Notes: a model not told the origin generated them from the letters alone. Shown: positions 1-9,638, counted from the first letter of the stretch. The stretch is DNA of 64,000 bases from Aequorivita xiaoshiensis (GCF_022008395.1 NZ_JAIRBB010000001.1:620001-684000); one strand, 5' to 3'. Program-made: numbers and translations.

Positions 1-1
1 A

Positions 2-361
2 GAAAATTATTTTCCTAAAAATGAAATAGAATTTAATTCACCCGTAAAAACGGTGGTTATTAGTGATAAAGTGCGTTTTGAGCAATTTTTTGGAGTAGCA
101 AAAACTATGAATAATGTAATTTCACCAATTGATTTTGACGAAAATAAAGTGGTTGCTTTAATAGCTAAACCTAGTGATGTTAAGAAGGAAATTCTTATTA
201 CAGCAACAGAGCTTAAAAAGAACAAATTACTAGTTAAATATAAATTGAAACAAGGAGAAAATCAATCATTTACTTCTACAGACTTAAAGATGTTTGCAAT
301 TCCTAAATCGGTTTACGCTGTAGATTTTGTTATTGATAGAGACGAATCTGTAAACAATTAA
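2..361 (+). CDS. Hypothetical protein, C-terminal part (5' end outside window)
   Basis: The reading frame is open from the first bases of the window and stops at 359-361, so only the last ~119 residues are visible; the methionine at 53 is internal. The visible part has no membrane segment and is a soluble alpha/beta-looking domain rich in Lys, Val and Asp, ending in ESVNN. Its pattern (a conserved Phe-rich helix, then VDF-like and hydrophobic strand segments) faintly recalls PrcB-like secreted domains of Bacteroidetes, but this is a weak impression. It lies 11 bp before dut on the same strand and may be co-transcribed with it. No function is assigned. Confidence 0.75.
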   Translation, partial: ENYFPKNEIEFNSPVKTVVISDKVRFEQFFGVAKTMNNVISPIDFDENKVVALIAKPSDVKKEILITATELKKNKLLVKYKLKQGENQSFTSTDLKMFAIPKSVYAVDFVIDRDESVNN

Positions 362-372
362 AAAGAAAAGCT

Positions 373-807
373 TTGAGAGTAAAAATTATAAACAAATCTA
401 ACCATCCATTACCGTCTTATGAAACATTAGCTTCTGCCGGAATGGATTTACGTGCTTGTGTTGATGAGCCATTAATTTTAAAGCCATTAGAAAGAGCAAT
501 CGTTAAAACAGGGTTATTCATTGAATTACCTGTTGGTTTTGAAGCTCAAGTTCGTCCTAGAAGTGGCCTAGCAGCCAAAAAAGGAATTACAGTATTAAAT
601 TCACCTGGTACAATAGATGCCGATTACCGTGGTGAAATTGGAGTGATTTTAGTGAATCTTTCAAACGAAGATTTTACAATTGAAAACTCTGAACGTATTG
701 CACAATTAGTAATTGCAAAGCACGAACGCGCCGAGTGGGAAGAAGTAGAAGAACTTTCAGATACTTCACGCGGATCCGGAGGATTTGGAAGCACTGGTAG
801 TAAGTAG
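373..807 (+). CDS. dut: dUTP diphosphatase (dUTPase)
   Basis: Trimeric dUTPase that hydrolyses dUTP to dUMP and PPi, keeping uracil out of DNA and feeding dTMP synthesis. All five family motifs are visible in the 144-residue protein: AGMDLRA (22-28), PRSGLAAK (62-69), [14 protein letters not shown] (75-88, with the catalytic Asp and the uracil-pocket Tyr), ERIAQLVI (107-114) and the glycine-rich tail [10 protein letters not shown] (133-142). Length is normal for the trimeric family. The start is TTG; no ATG lies upstream in frame, the first residues RVKIINKS match the usual dUTPase N-terminus, and the next Met is inside motif 1. It is followed by the nucleotidyltransferase gene after 125 bp. 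Confidence 0.97.
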   Translation: MRVKIINKSNHPLPSYETLASAGMDLRACVDEPLILKPLERAIVKTGLFIELPVGFEAQVRPRSGLAAKKGITVLNSPGTIDADYRGEIGVILVNLSNEDFTIENSERIAQLVIAKHERAEWEEVEELSDTSRGSGGFGSTGSK

Positions 808-932
808 CAATTTCTGAGTAACAGAAGTGTCGAAAATAAAAATGTAAATTAAAGTTTAATTAAATATTTTTTTAATCGTTTGAATTATAAGAATATAAAA
901 TAAAAAAACTCTGTGTTTTCAGAGGAAGATAT

Positions 933-1949
933 ATGAAAATTATTGTACCAATGGCAGGTCGCGGAAGCCGCCTTCGCCCACACACTTTAACAGTTCCAAA
1001 ACCATTAATTCCCGTAGCCGGAAAACCAATTGTACACCGTTTGGTTGAAGATATCGCTGGAGTTTTAAATGAAAAAATAGACGAAATTGCATTTATCCTT
1101 GGTGATCCTGCGTTTTTTGGTGATGATGTTATTGCCGAACTTGAAACACTTGCAAAAGGTTTAGGAGCAAAGCCAACTATTTACAGGCAGCTAGATCCTA
1201 AAGGAACTGGTCATGCAATTATGTGTGCTAAAGACTCATTAAATGGTCCAGCGGTAATCGCTTATGCAGATACTCTAATTCGCGCAGATTTCGACCTAGA
1301 TAAAGATGCAGATGCTGTAATTTGGACTAAAAGAGTAGAAAATCCAGAAGCATACGGAGTGGTTAACTTGAATGAGAAAAACGAAATTGTTGAGTTGGTT
1401 GAAAAACCAAAAGAATTCGTAGGCGACCAAGCTGTGATTGGAATCTATTACTTTAAGGACGTGGCCCTACTTAAAAATGAGTTGCAGTTTGTATTAGATA
1501 ACAACATTATAAACGGAGGTGAATATCAAATTAATGACGGAATTAAACGAATGATGTCGTCGGGAAAAATATTCAAAACCGGAACCGTAGATGAGTGGAT
1601 GGACTGTGGTAATAAAGAAGTAACAGTAGAAACCAATCAAAGAATGTTAGGTTTTCTTGCAGCTGCAAATCAGCAATTAATTTCACAAAATATTACTACT
1701 GAAAATTCTAATATAATCGAGCCTTGCTTTATTGGGGAAGGGGTGGTTTTAAAAAATAGTACTGTAGGTCCGTTTGTGTCTATTGGTAAAGGAACGGTAG
1801 TTGAGGATAGCACAGTGAAAAATACTATAATTCAGACAAATTCTAAGATTAGAAACGCTAATCTTGACAATGCAATGATTGGTAACTACGCTACATTTGA
1901 TGGTAAATTTACCAATGTGAGTATTGGAGATTATTCTGAATTGAAATAG
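933..1949 (+). CDS. Sugar-phosphate nucleotidyltransferase with C-terminal left-handed beta-helix
   Basis: Member of the RmlA/GlmU-type nucleotidyltransferases, which make NDP-sugars from a sugar-1-phosphate and an NTP. The N-terminus carries the signature MAGRGSRLRPHTLTVPKPLI (residues 7-26), with the glycine-rich nucleotide loop and the PKP lysine. ATGTGHAI-like (PKGTGHAIM) and VEKPKEF motifs follow, as does an NGGEYQINDGI segment typical of the sugar site. Residues ~250-338 contain hexapeptide-like repeats (IGEGVVLKNSTVGPFVSIGKG) of a left-handed beta-helix. The substrate sugar cannot be told from sequence; glucose-1-phosphate or a related hexose is likely. A strong terminator follows at 1959-1984. 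Confidence 0.88.
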   Translation: MKIIVPMAGRGSRLRPHTLTVPKPLIPVAGKPIVHRLVEDIAGVLNEKIDEIAFILGDPAFFGDDVIAELETLAKGLGAKPTIYRQLDPKGTGHAIMCAKDSLNGPAVIAYADTLIRADFDLDKDADAVIWTKRVENPEAYGVVNLNEKNEIVELVEKPKEFVGDQAVIGIYYFKDVALLKNELQFVLDNNIINGGEYQINDGIKRMMSSGKIFKTGTVDEWMDCGNKEVTVETNQRMLGFLAAANQQLISQNITTENSNIIEPCFIGEGVVLKNSTVGPFVSIGKGTVVEDSTVKNTIIQTNSKIRNANLDNAMIGNYATFDGKFTNVSIGDYSELK

Positions 1950-1958
1950 CATACAAAT

Positions 1959-1984
1959 GTCCCCTCGAACGGAATCGAGGGGAC
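1959..1984 (+). terminator. Intrinsic terminator after the nucleotidyltransferase gene
   Basis: A perfect 10-bp stem, GTCCCCTCGA / TCGAGGGGAC, closes a 6-nt loop (ACGGAA) and is followed by TTTAAT. It starts 9 bp after the stop codon. The stem shares CTCGAACGGA with the dispersed repeat family of this window and may have evolved from such a copy. Confidence 0.8.
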
Positions 1985-2008
1985 TTTAATACTTAAATTT
2001 ACAATTGA

Positions 2009-2028
2009 GGTCTCGCCTGCGCTTGACC
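2009..2028. repeat. Degenerate copy of the dispersed TCGACTGCGCTCGA-type palindrome
   Basis: The sequence GGTCTCGCCTGCGCTTGACC is an imperfect match to the palindromic core GGTCTCGACTGCGCTCGACC implied by copies near 25.4, 30.8, 31.75 and 50.8 kb. It lies between the terminator at 1959-1984 and the TPR gene. Confidence 0.5.
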
Positions 2029-2039
2029 AGACATAAAAC

Positions 2040-3437
2040 TTGAAACATCGTTTATTATATACTATCATTTTTCTCTTCGGAATTATTGTTCCGCAGCATA
2101 GTTATGCTCAAAAAATAAATCCATCGCCACCCAAAGACAATAATGATTCTGTTGAAAATCCGATGGATGAATTGGGGAATGTAAGTGATGCATTTCAGGA
2201 AAATTTTTTCGAAGGTCTTAAACAGAAGGCGATAGAAAACTACGAGTTAGCACTTTCTGCATTAAAAAAGGCTGAAAAAGCTGCTAATTCTGAAGAAAAT
2301 AAAGCAGTGGTGTATTTTGAGATGGGTAAAAACCACGTCTTTTTGAAAGAGTATGACCTTGCTGAAATAAACTTCAATAAAGTGCTTAAATCGCAAGGAG
2401 ATAGGCTGGATGTTCTCGAACAGTTTTACGATTTGTACTATCAACAAAAGGAGTATGAAAAATCAATTCCTCTTGTAAAAAAACTAGTGAAATTTGATGA
2501 GGATTATAAAGAAGATCTTGCGAATCTATACACGCTTACAAAAAAGTATGACGAAGCTTTAAAGCAGTTAGACGATTTAGATGAAACTTGGGGTGAATCG
2601 GATATTCGCAATGCGTTAAGAGCGCAGATTTACCGAGCTACCGGAAATACCGAAGGTGCAATTGAAAACCTTGAAGGCAAGATTGACAAAAATCCTAAAA
2701 GTGAAAGAGAATACCTTAACCTTATTTACCTCTATAGCGAGCAAGGAAATACTGAAAAAGCCTTCGAAACAGCTAAAAATTTATTGAAGAATAATCCAAA
2801 ATCTGAGATAGTGCATTTAGCGCTTTATAAGTTTTACTTAGATGAAGGAAACGCTACTGAGGCACTAAACTCAATGAAAACTGTGTTTGCTTCTGAAGAC
2901 ATAGATAAAGAAACTAAATATAAAGTTCTCGCAGATTTTATTCAGTTTGTAAATTCCAATCCAGATTACGAAGCAGAATTGACAAGAGTAGTAGAACAGT
3001 TTTCTGTTGAAAATGGACGTGTTTATGAAAAGATAGGAGACTATTACGCTGCAAAAAACAGAAAAGAAGATGCCCTAAAAGCTTATGAAAAAGGGATTGT
3101 TAACAATCCAGACAATTTTAATCTTTTAAAAAATACCATCTTGCTGCAAATCGATTTTCAAAAATATGAAGCTGCAGCCAAATTGAGCTCGGAAGGCTTG
3201 GAGATTTTTCCGGCGCAACCGCTTTTGTATTTGCTTAATGGGGTTGCAAACAATGGTTTAAACCTGAGCGATAACGCCATTGACAGTTTAGAGATGGGAT
3301 TGGACTTTTTAATGGAAGATCTCAAAATGGAGCGTGATTTTTACAATCAACTTAGCTTAGCTTATTCGCAAAAAGGCGATGCAAAAAAAGCAAAAACCTA
3401 TTCAGATAAAGCTGCGAATCTCAAAATGTCTAATTAA
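2040..3437 (+). CDS. Secreted tetratricopeptide (TPR) repeat protein
   Basis: A 465-residue protein with an N-terminal signal peptide (hydrophobic LLYTIIFLFGIIV, cleavage near HSYAQ at ~24), followed by a Pro/Asn-rich linker and then helical TPR units from about residue 50 to the end. TPR signatures include AVVYFEMGKNHVFLKEYDLAE, KIGDYYAAKNRKEDALKAYEKGI and LAYSQKGDAKKAKTYSDKA. Such repeats bind partner proteins; here it should be periplasmic or outer-membrane associated. The TTG start is chosen because the signal peptide begins directly behind it and no ATG precedes it in frame. It is followed 4 bp later by the DUF4292-type lipoprotein and then the EnvC-like gene, suggesting a shared envelope role. 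The partner is unknown. Confidence 0.85.
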   Translation: MKHRLLYTIIFLFGIIVPQHSYAQKINPSPPKDNNDSVENPMDELGNVSDAFQENFFEGLKQKAIENYELALSALKKAEKAANSEENKAVVYFEMGKNHVFLKEYDLAEINFNKVLKSQGDRLDVLEQFYDLYYQQKEYEKSIPLVKKLVKFDEDYKEDLANLYTLTKKYDEALKQLDDLDETWGESDIRNALRAQIYRATGNTEGAIENLEGKIDKNPKSEREYLNLIYLYSEQGNTEKAFETAKNLLKNNPKSEIVHLALYKFYLDEGNATEALNSMKTVFASEDIDKETKYKVLADFIQFVNSNPDYEAELTRVVEQFSVENGRVYEKIGDYYAAKNRKEDALKAYEKGIVNNPDNFNLLKNTILLQIDFQKYEAAAKLSSEGLEIFPAQPLLYLLNGVANNGLNLSDNAIDSLEMGLDFLMEDLKMERDFYNQLSLAYSQKGDAKKAKTYSDKAANLKMSN

Positions 3438-3441
3438 TTTT

Positions 3442-4206
3442 ATGAAGCTGAAACCATATTATTTAATCTTTTTACTTGTACTAACCTCTTGTGGAGGAAC
3501 TAAGTCTGTAACTTCCGTAAAATATGCTTCTGCTAAGGAAGTTATTTCTTCCCATAAAATGGCTGCTCCCGAATTTAAAACCTTGGCAGGTCGTATGCAG
3601 TTGCAGTATGAGGACGAAAGGAAGTCGCAAAGCATAACCGTTAGCTTGCGTATGGAAAAAGATAAAAACATTTGGGTGAAAGCTTCCATCTTAGGAATTA
3701 CAATTGCAAAAGTGTTGATTACTCCAACAAGCGTTAGCTATTATGAAACAATTGGAAAAACTTATTTTGAAGGTGATTTTGCACTGTTGGGTGAATGGCT
3801 AGGTACACCAATCAACTTTCAGCAGGCACAAAATCTACTTTTAGGGCAATCAATATTTACTTTAAACCCTGGAGATTACACATCTGAGGTGTTTCAGAAT
3901 AAATTCAAAATTCAACCAAAGCAACAGCCTAAGAATTTCATACATTCGCTTTTTATAAATCCTGATAATTTTAAAATAGCTTCAGAAACATTATCGCAAC
4001 CAGATGACAACCGCATATTAGCTATTCGTTATGGAGACTATCAAAAAGTGGAAGAACAATATTTTCCAAAAAATATAATGATTAATACTTCTGAACACGA
4101 ATCGAGTACACTGATTGAAATTACGTTTAGAAAAATCGATTTGAATGTGAACATAGGTTTTCCATTTAATATTCCAGATGGTTACGAAGAAATTCAACTT
4201 AATTAA
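3442..4206 (+). CDS. DUF4292-family lipoprotein
   Basis: A 254-residue predicted lipoprotein. The N-terminus MKLKPYYLIFLLVLTSCGG has a type II signal peptide with the lipobox LTSC and modified cysteine C17. The mature part is beta-rich (segments such as GRMQLQYEDERKSQSITVSLRMEKDKN and VLITPTSVSYYE), consistent with the DUF4292 family of Bacteroidetes and with a LolA/LolB-like half-barrel; that fold link is an inference. The ATG at 3442 is preferred over a frame-extending start at 3379 because the signal peptide starts exactly there and the extension would lie inside the TPR gene. Its stop directly abuts the next start (TAA then ATG at 4207), so the two genes are surely co-transcribed. Confidence 0.85.
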   Translation: MKLKPYYLIFLLVLTSCGGTKSVTSVKYASAKEVISSHKMAAPEFKTLAGRMQLQYEDERKSQSITVSLRMEKDKNIWVKASILGITIAKVLITPTSVSYYETIGKTYFEGDFALLGEWLGTPINFQQAQNLLLGQSIFTLNPGDYTSEVFQNKFKIQPKQQPKNFIHSLFINPDNFKIASETLSQPDDNRILAIRYGDYQKVEEQYFPKNIMINTSEHESSTLIEITFRKIDLNVNIGFPFNIPDGYEEIQLN

Positions 4207-5496
4207 ATGAAGCAATTCTCGACATATATTTTATTATTTTTCTGTTTCCTAACAGTTACATCTTCCTTTGCACAAAGTGACAAACAAAAGGAACTAGAGG
4301 AAAAGCGGCAAGCTATACTTAAGGAGATTAAGCAAATAAACTCTCTTCTTTTTAAAACTAGAAAAGAAGAAAAATCTGTGCTTTCACAGGTAGAAGATTT
4401 AAATCAACGTATTGCAGCTTCAGAAAATTTAATTCGAGTTACAAACCAGCAAGCAAACTTGCTTACTCGAAATATTAATGAAAATATTAATAAAATAAGT
4501 GCGCTTCGAGAAGAATTGAAAGTGATGAAAGCTGATTATGCTGCCATGATTCAAAAATCGTATAAAAGCAAAAACCAGCAGAGTAGAATAATGTTTCTGC
4601 TATCATCTGAAAACTTTTTGCAAGCCTATAAACGCGTTCAGTATATGAAGCAATATACGGCGTTTAGAAAAAAACAAGGTGAAGGAATAAAAGCAAAAAC
4701 TGAGGAATTACAACAGCTAAATACAAATTTAATCGATCAGAAAAAGCAGAAACAAAAGCTGATTGCTGAAAATGAAAAGGCAAAACGAAAGCTTACAGAA
4801 GAAAGAAAGAACCAACAAGCTCTAATGGCTGCCTTAAAGAAGGATGAGGGCAAATTTGTTTCGCAAATACGCAATAAGCAAAAAGAAGCCGATGCAATAG
4901 ACCGTCAAATTGAAGCTATAATTAGAGCTGCAATTGAAGAGGCTAATAGAATTGCAAGAGAAAAAGCGGCTGCAGAAGCTAAGGCAAAAGGAACCACGGA
5001 TGCTACTTCAACAAAGAATAAAATAACAAAACCAGCTAAGTCGGAAGAGTTTTCATTAACTGCGGAGGACAAGGCTCTGGCAGCGAGTTTTACAAAAAAC
5101 AAAGGAAAACTACCTTGGCCAGTAGAAAAAGGGATGGTAACTAAAAGTTTTGGTACGCATAGACATCCACAATTCCCGAATGTTACAACCAATAATAGTG
5201 GGGTTGAAATTGCTACAAGTGATAATTCTGCTGTGCGTTCTATTTTTGAAGGACAAGTGTTGTCTATCCAAATGATAAAAGGTGCAAATAAGGTGGTTAT
5301 AATTCAACACGGAGATTATCTATCTGTCTACAGCAATTTGGCTACAGTTTCCGTGAAAAAAGGCGATAAGGTATCTACCAAACAAAATATCGGTACTGTA
5401 GCAAAAAGCGCTACAGAAGGGCGCACGCTATTAAAGTTCTATATCTATAAGAACAAGACGAAAATTAATCCAGCAGATTGGATTTATAGAATGTAG
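4207..5496 (+). CDS. EnvC-like murein hydrolase activator (degenerate M23/LytM domain)
   Basis: A 429-residue periplasmic protein: signal peptide (to about FAQ, residue 23), a long Lys/Glu/Gln-rich coiled coil (~25-255), an Ala-rich linker, and a C-terminal LytM/M23 fold (~300-429). The first half of the metal site is only partly kept (FGTHRHPQFP, then NNSGVEIAT where active enzymes have an Asp), and the second half reads HGDYLSVYSNL where active M23 peptidases have an HxH (usually Y-x-HL). These changes fit EnvC-type activators, which bind and switch on amidases during cell separation rather than cutting peptidoglycan. Nothing separates it from the lipoprotein gene. A hairpin terminator follows. 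Confidence 0.87.
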   Translation: MKQFSTYILLFFCFLTVTSSFAQSDKQKELEEKRQAILKEIKQINSLLFKTRKEEKSVLSQVEDLNQRIAASENLIRVTNQQANLLTRNINENINKISALREELKVMKADYAAMIQKSYKSKNQQSRIMFLLSSENFLQAYKRVQYMKQYTAFRKKQGEGIKAKTEELQQLNTNLIDQKKQKQKLIAENEKAKRKLTEERKNQQALMAALKKDEGKFVSQIRNKQKEADAIDRQIEAIIRAAIEEANRIAREKAAAEAKAKGTTDATSTKNKITKPAKSEEFSLTAEDKALAASFTKNKGKLPWPVEKGMVTKSFGTHRHPQFPNVTTNNSGVEIATSDNSAVRSIFEGQVLSIQMIKGANKVVIIQHGDYLSVYSNLATVSVKKGDKVSTKQNIGTVAKSATEGRTLLKFYIYKNKTKINPADWIYRM

Positions 5497-5515
5497 AAAA
5501 TTTATATTAGCAATT

Positions 5516-5543
5516 AAGACCTTCCTCCTAAAAGGAGGTCTTT
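5516..5543 (+). terminator. Terminator of the envelope operon
   Basis: Stem AAGACC-(bulged T)-TCCT pairs with AGGAGGTCTT around a 6-nt loop, about 20 bp after the stop of the EnvC-like gene and followed by T residues. Confidence 0.65.
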
Positions 5544-5923
5544 GCTGAAGTTTATAATACAAACCTTATATATTCATTTTCTGAATATATAACTACATTC
5601 TTAGTTCGTTTTTAGTTGATTACCCAAGAATTTGTAGATTGGTTATTGTTTAGATTAAGAGTTTCTAATTGATGAATTCCTACAACTTTTTTCCTTGTCT
5701 CTTGTCCCCAGAGCTTCTCTTATAATTAACATTTAATTGAAATCGTTGTAAAACCAAACGATGTATTATAGGCCATCTAGCATATTGGGATTTTTAGGCA
5801 GTTGTACTCTCTCTTGCTAATTAGTAATCGAAAATGGTTATAACAATATAATGTATTCTGTAGAAGTCTTAACCGTCTGATTATTATGAATTAACATTAT
5901 GATTTAGTAAAGTTGATTCACAA

Positions 5924-5957
5924 AAAAAGAGACTGTCTTGTTAGACAGCCTCTTTTT
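5924..5957 (-). terminator. Bidirectional terminator downstream of the secreted protease
   Basis: Arms AAAAAGAGACTGTCT (5924-5938) and AGACAGCCTCTTTTT (5943-5957) pair over 15 positions with one mismatch and a 4-nt loop (TGTT). Read on the minus strand it ends in a U-run, about 30 bp past the protease stop codon. Confidence 0.8.
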
Positions 5958-5987
5958 GGTTTTTAAAATTTTACTTTTTGGAAATTT

Positions 5988-8900
5988 TTACTGCACTATC
6001 AACTTTTTAGTAGCACTAGTTTTTCCAGACTTTATTTTCACAAAGTAAATACCAGTAGCATAATTAGAAACATTAAGTGTTCCTCTTGACTTGCCACTCA
6101 TTTCATTTTCAGTAATAGTCTGTAGTTTTTGCCCTAAGCTGTTGTACAGTTCAATAGAAACATTGTTTTGAACTGTGGTGTTCAAATTGATAACTACTTC
6201 ACTTGAAGCTGGGTTAGGATACATTGATACATTACTGAAAATTTCTTTGTTAACACCTAATGAACCATTAACATTTATATTATCTATATAAGTGCTATTT
6301 CCGTAACCAGTAATATTTACAAATCTAAATTGAACATTTTCACCTAAATAAGCTGAAAGATCAATTGTTTCTGTACGCCATTGATTTGCTGAACTAGGAA
6401 CCCAAGATCCAGTAAAATATCCAGGTATAGTTGAAAGATCTAGACCTTGTTTGTAATAGATTTGATTAAAAGTAGCTCCACAATCTGTAGATATATCTAC
6501 TCTAAATGCGTCAGAGAAACTTGATGAGTATTGTGCTTTGGCAATGTCAAAACTTAAGTGAGCATCATTAGCTGTTGTTAAATCGATAAATAGAGTTTGT
6601 AATATATCTTCTTGTCCGTTGCCGTTATAACTATTGTTGTCAACATAAGCGGTTAAAGTAGATTCACCAGTACTTCCAGTAACACTTCTAGGTGTCCAGG
6701 TAATACTATTGTCTGGATTAAAGATAGTCCACCCCTCAGGTGGCATTCCGTTTACATCAAACGGCTCTTCGTAATCTAACTGAGCTGCTTCCATTTCTGA
6801 ATAGAATGTAAGTGCATCCTCATCATTATTTGGATTTTCATCACCCGGTAAATCTATCGAAACAGTTAATGTGTAGGTTCCACTAGTAGTTATTTCAATT
6901 TGCTCTGCAAAATCAAAAATCACAGTTTGACCAGAAGGAAGGGTTTCTGTAAATGTTTCAGTAATAAGACTTCCACTGTCTAATTGATAACTAACATCAA
7001 AATTAGTTTGTGAATCTATACCCGTATTTGTCAACTTAGCCGAAACAGTAACAGGTCCTGGATTGCAAATCTGATTAAAATCACTTGGAGTGTTATTTAC
7101 TTCAACAGCAACATCATTAGCTAACGTACAGTTAAGAAGTCCACCATCGTGCTTTCTAGCAACACTTCTACGTCCTTCCCAATCTTCTGTATCATTTTTT
7201 GCTAAAACTGCATACCAAAGTGTTGCCTCAGGGTCTGTAATAGGAATAGTGATAGAGTTAGTATTAGTAGTACCAACAACCTCCATATATTTTTCACCTA
7301 AGATATAAAAATCATAAGATTCTGCATCGGTAACTGGATTCCAGGTGAAGGTTGCTGTAGATGGGCAAACTTGACTAACTAGATATCCTGTTACTAAAGG
7401 AGCAATGTCAAAAGTATCATCACTTACATCTTGCGACGACCCATTACTTACACGAATTAATGCTTTACCAGACACTGAGTTTGGTACATTCCATTCGTAG
7501 TTAGTAGTCGAGCTAGGAACAGTTGCGATGTTATTCCAGCTGCTTCCATTGTCAATTGAGTACTCAAGTTCAAAACTTGAGGTAGTGTTTACAGCTACAG
7601 CATCCCAGTGAATAGATTCAGCTTCACCCGGAACTACACTTTCACCTCCATTAGGATAAGTTACCGTGATGTTTTCAGAAATAACTTCATATACCACAAA
7701 ATACTCCTGTGGACCAACAGGTACATTAAAACCTGTTACATTTATGTTGTAATTTCCTGATGTTGGGTTGTTTATTACAACTTGCTCCACGTTATTAAGG
7801 CGATCTACACCATTTGTAGCCGGTAAGTTTAATGTTGTTGGGTTTGGAGTTGGATCTAGAATATAAGGTAGGTAATCTGTGTTATTTGGATCTTTTACCA
7901 CTAAATCTAAATCGTTTACCAACGCTGGATTAGCACCTGGAGATGCAGGAGCATCACTCCAATAAACCATAAAACGTACTTGCTTAGTACCTGCAGGAAC
8001 ATTTATTGAGTGGTTGTTTGTATCACCTTGTGAGATAGTGCTAGAAAGGTAACGTTCATCTTCGATAAGCTTTGCAGCACGAAGTCCGTTTACTATACCG
8101 AAACCAAATTTGTAATCAGGTCCAACGTTTCCAGCATCGTTAGCTGTGTTTAATAAAGCCGCTTTAATAAGTGCAGATTGAGGAAGATCTCCGCCATTTA
8201 ACCCCGCATAGGCTTCGTATAATTGAGCCGAAACACCAGCAATACCTGGAGCAGCTCCTGAAGTTCCACCGAAACTACGGTAAGTGTTGTTTTCATCTGT
8301 AGACATTTGATGTTGACCATTTGCAGCAATGTCTGGCTTAATTCTACCATCATGTGCAGGTCCTCTACTACTCGATGATACCAATGAACCGTCAAAATAA
8401 ACGTTTGCAGTAGCGATTACGTTTTTACCTTGTTTGTGACCCCCAGTAATATTTCCCCATTGGTTGCCGGCTCCATAACCACAGTTGTTTCCATTGGAAT
8501 TTCCTGCAGAGAATACGTGAAGAAGGTTAGGGAAATCTTTTGTTTGAGTATCAACAGTTCGTGTAATTGTAGTATAACCATCATTACAACCATTACTATA
8601 TGAAGAGTTTGTAATAACTACATCACCGCTATTGATAAGTGAAACTGTTGGTCCATCCAAAAAGCTTGGGATGTAGTTTACTACGTGAAGTGTTGAACCA
8701 GCAGCCATACCTCTGTACGAAGGATTTAAGTTTCCTGCTCCAGACATAATTCCTGAAACACCATCACCGTGGTTTTGTCCTGTACCACTAGCTTGTGAGT
8801 TGTCTATTCTTCCTTGAAAATCGATATGGGGTCCTACGATACCATCATCACGACATAATACGCCAATTCCCTCACCTGTGTAGTTTCTACCTGCCGTAGT

Positions 8901-9587
8901 TTGAGTATCTAAATTACTTGAACGGTGAAGACTTCTACCACGAGTATCATCTGGAACAGAGGGAGCTGGAATTAATTCAATCCATTTTACAAATGAAAGA
9001 TTTGCAAGGTCTTCTAAGCAGTTGTTTGGAATAGAAAGTTCTATATTGTTAGCGCCTTTGTATTGTTGCTTTACTGCAATTTGTCTTTGAGCTAACTCTT
9101 GAATAACTTGATCTGCTGAAATATTTTTGTGAAACTCTAATGTCACTAAAATGTTATCTCCATCCATAGCCCAATACTCATAAGGAGGGTTTTGTAATTC
9201 CTTAGAAAGTTTTGCATTTCCATTAACAGCTACAATTGAACGTACTCCGTTATTTCTTAAAAAATCTACAGAAGTATTTTTTGGGAAATAGAATAAGTAT
9301 GTATTGTGAGGAATGTATTCAATTAATTCTAAATTGTTTTGCTTAAAAGCATCTTGAACAGATTGCTTTGGAGTTTCATAAAATTGAACCCAACCTACAT
9401 AGCCTTCAGCCATTTTAGCTGATACAGGAAGTTGGCTCCATTTAAAGCTTGAGATATTTTCGGGCATCTCATAATTTTCGCCCTGAAAATTGATGTTGTA
9501 ATTGTTTTGTCCAAAGGAAGTCGAAAAGACAAATACTAAGGCAAAAAACAAAAAAAGTTTTAACCGGGGAAGCGTAGTTTTTTTCAT
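5988..9587 (-). CDS. Secreted S8 (subtilisin-like) serine protease with T9SS type A sorting domain
   Basis: A 1199-residue extracellular protease. After a signal peptide (KLFLFFALVFVFSTSFGQ, cleavage ~27) and an N-terminal domain, the S8 catalytic triad is visible: Asp247 in CRDDGIVG, His273 in NHGDGVSG and Ser443 in GGTSGAAPG. Downstream come Ig/fibronectin-like modules (a segment starting VTYPNGGES, an Fn3-like FTWNPVTDAESYDF), a CARDB-like segment and a MAM/cleaved-adhesin-like domain. The last ~75 residues are a T9SS sorting domain (SMYPNPASSEVVINL ... ATGIYFVKIKSG ... KKLIVQ), so the protein should cross the outer membrane by type IX secretion. The ATG at 9587 is chosen because a promoter at 9639-9667 lies over the longer alternative start at 9641. 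It stands alone, with terminators on its downstream side. Confidence 0.93.
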   Translation of the reverse strand: MKKTTLPRLKLFLFFALVFVFSTSFGQNNYNINFQGENYEMPENISSFKWSQLPVSAKMAEGYVGWVQFYETPKQSVQDAFKQNNLELIEYIPHNTYLFYFPKNTSVDFLRNNGVRSIVAVNGNAKLSKELQNPPYEYWAMDGDNILVTLEFHKNISADQVIQELAQRQIAVKQQYKGANNIELSIPNNCLEDLANLSFVKWIELIPAPSVPDDTRGRSLHRSSNLDTQTTAGRNYTGEGIGVLCRDDGIVGPHIDFQGRIDNSQASGTGQNHGDGVSGIMSGAGNLNPSYRGMAAGSTLHVVNYIPSFLDGPTVSLINSGDVVITNSSYSNGCNDGYTTITRTVDTQTKDFPNLLHVFSAGNSNGNNCGYGAGNQWGNITGGHKQGKNVIATANVYFDGSLVSSSSRGPAHDGRIKPDIAANGQHQMSTDENNTYRSFGGTSGAAPGIAGVSAQLYEAYAGLNGGDLPQSALIKAALLNTANDAGNVGPDYKFGFGIVNGLRAAKLIEDERYLSSTISQGDTNNHSINVPAGTKQVRFMVYWSDAPASPGANPALVNDLDLVVKDPNNTDYLPYILDPTPNPTTLNLPATNGVDRLNNVEQVVINNPTSGNYNINVTGFNVPVGPQEYFVVYEVISENITVTYPNGGESVVPGEAESIHWDAVAVNTTSSFELEYSIDNGSSWNNIATVPSSTTNYEWNVPNSVSGKALIRVSNGSSQDVSDDTFDIAPLVTGYLVSQVCPSTATFTWNPVTDAESYDFYILGEKYMEVVGTTNTNSITIPITDPEATLWYAVLAKNDTEDWEGRRSVARKHDGGLLNCTLANDVAVEVNNTPSDFNQICNPGPVTVSAKLTNTGIDSQTNFDVSYQLDSGSLITETFTETLPSGQTVIFDFAEQIEITTSGTYTLTVSIDLPGDENPNNDEDALTFYSEMEAAQLDYEEPFDVNGMPPEGWTIFNPDNSITWTPRSVTGSTGESTLTAYVDNNSYNGNGQEDILQTLFIDLTTANDAHLSFDIAKAQYSSSFSDAFRVDISTDCGATFNQIYYKQGLDLSTIPGYFTGSWVPSSANQWRTETIDLSAYLGENVQFRFVNITGYGNSTYIDNINVNGSLGVNKEIFSNVSMYPNPASSEVVINLNTTVQNNVSIELYNSLGQKLQTITENEMSGKSRGTLNVSNYATGIYFVKIKSGKTSATKKLIVQ

Positions 9588-9638
9588 AATTGCAATTAAG
9601 TTAATAATAATTTCATAAGGATTTCTACTAAAAGATTC

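Larger units (their letters stand above)
5497..5987. other. Gene-free stretch between convergent genes
   Basis: About 490 bp of AT-rich sequence between the EnvC-like gene and the protease gene. It holds the terminator hairpin at 5516-5543, a perfect 10-bp inverted repeat TATATATTCA / TGAATATATA at 5567-5591 with a 5-nt loop, and the bidirectional terminator at 5924-5957. I see no tRNA cloverleaf and no convincing small reading frame. Confidence 0.6.

Noticed and set aside
4905-5310. Minus-strand reading frames opposite the EnvC-like gene
   Set aside because: They lie wholly on the opposite strand of a clear coding gene, and the encoded proteins have no recognisable domain or plausible start region.
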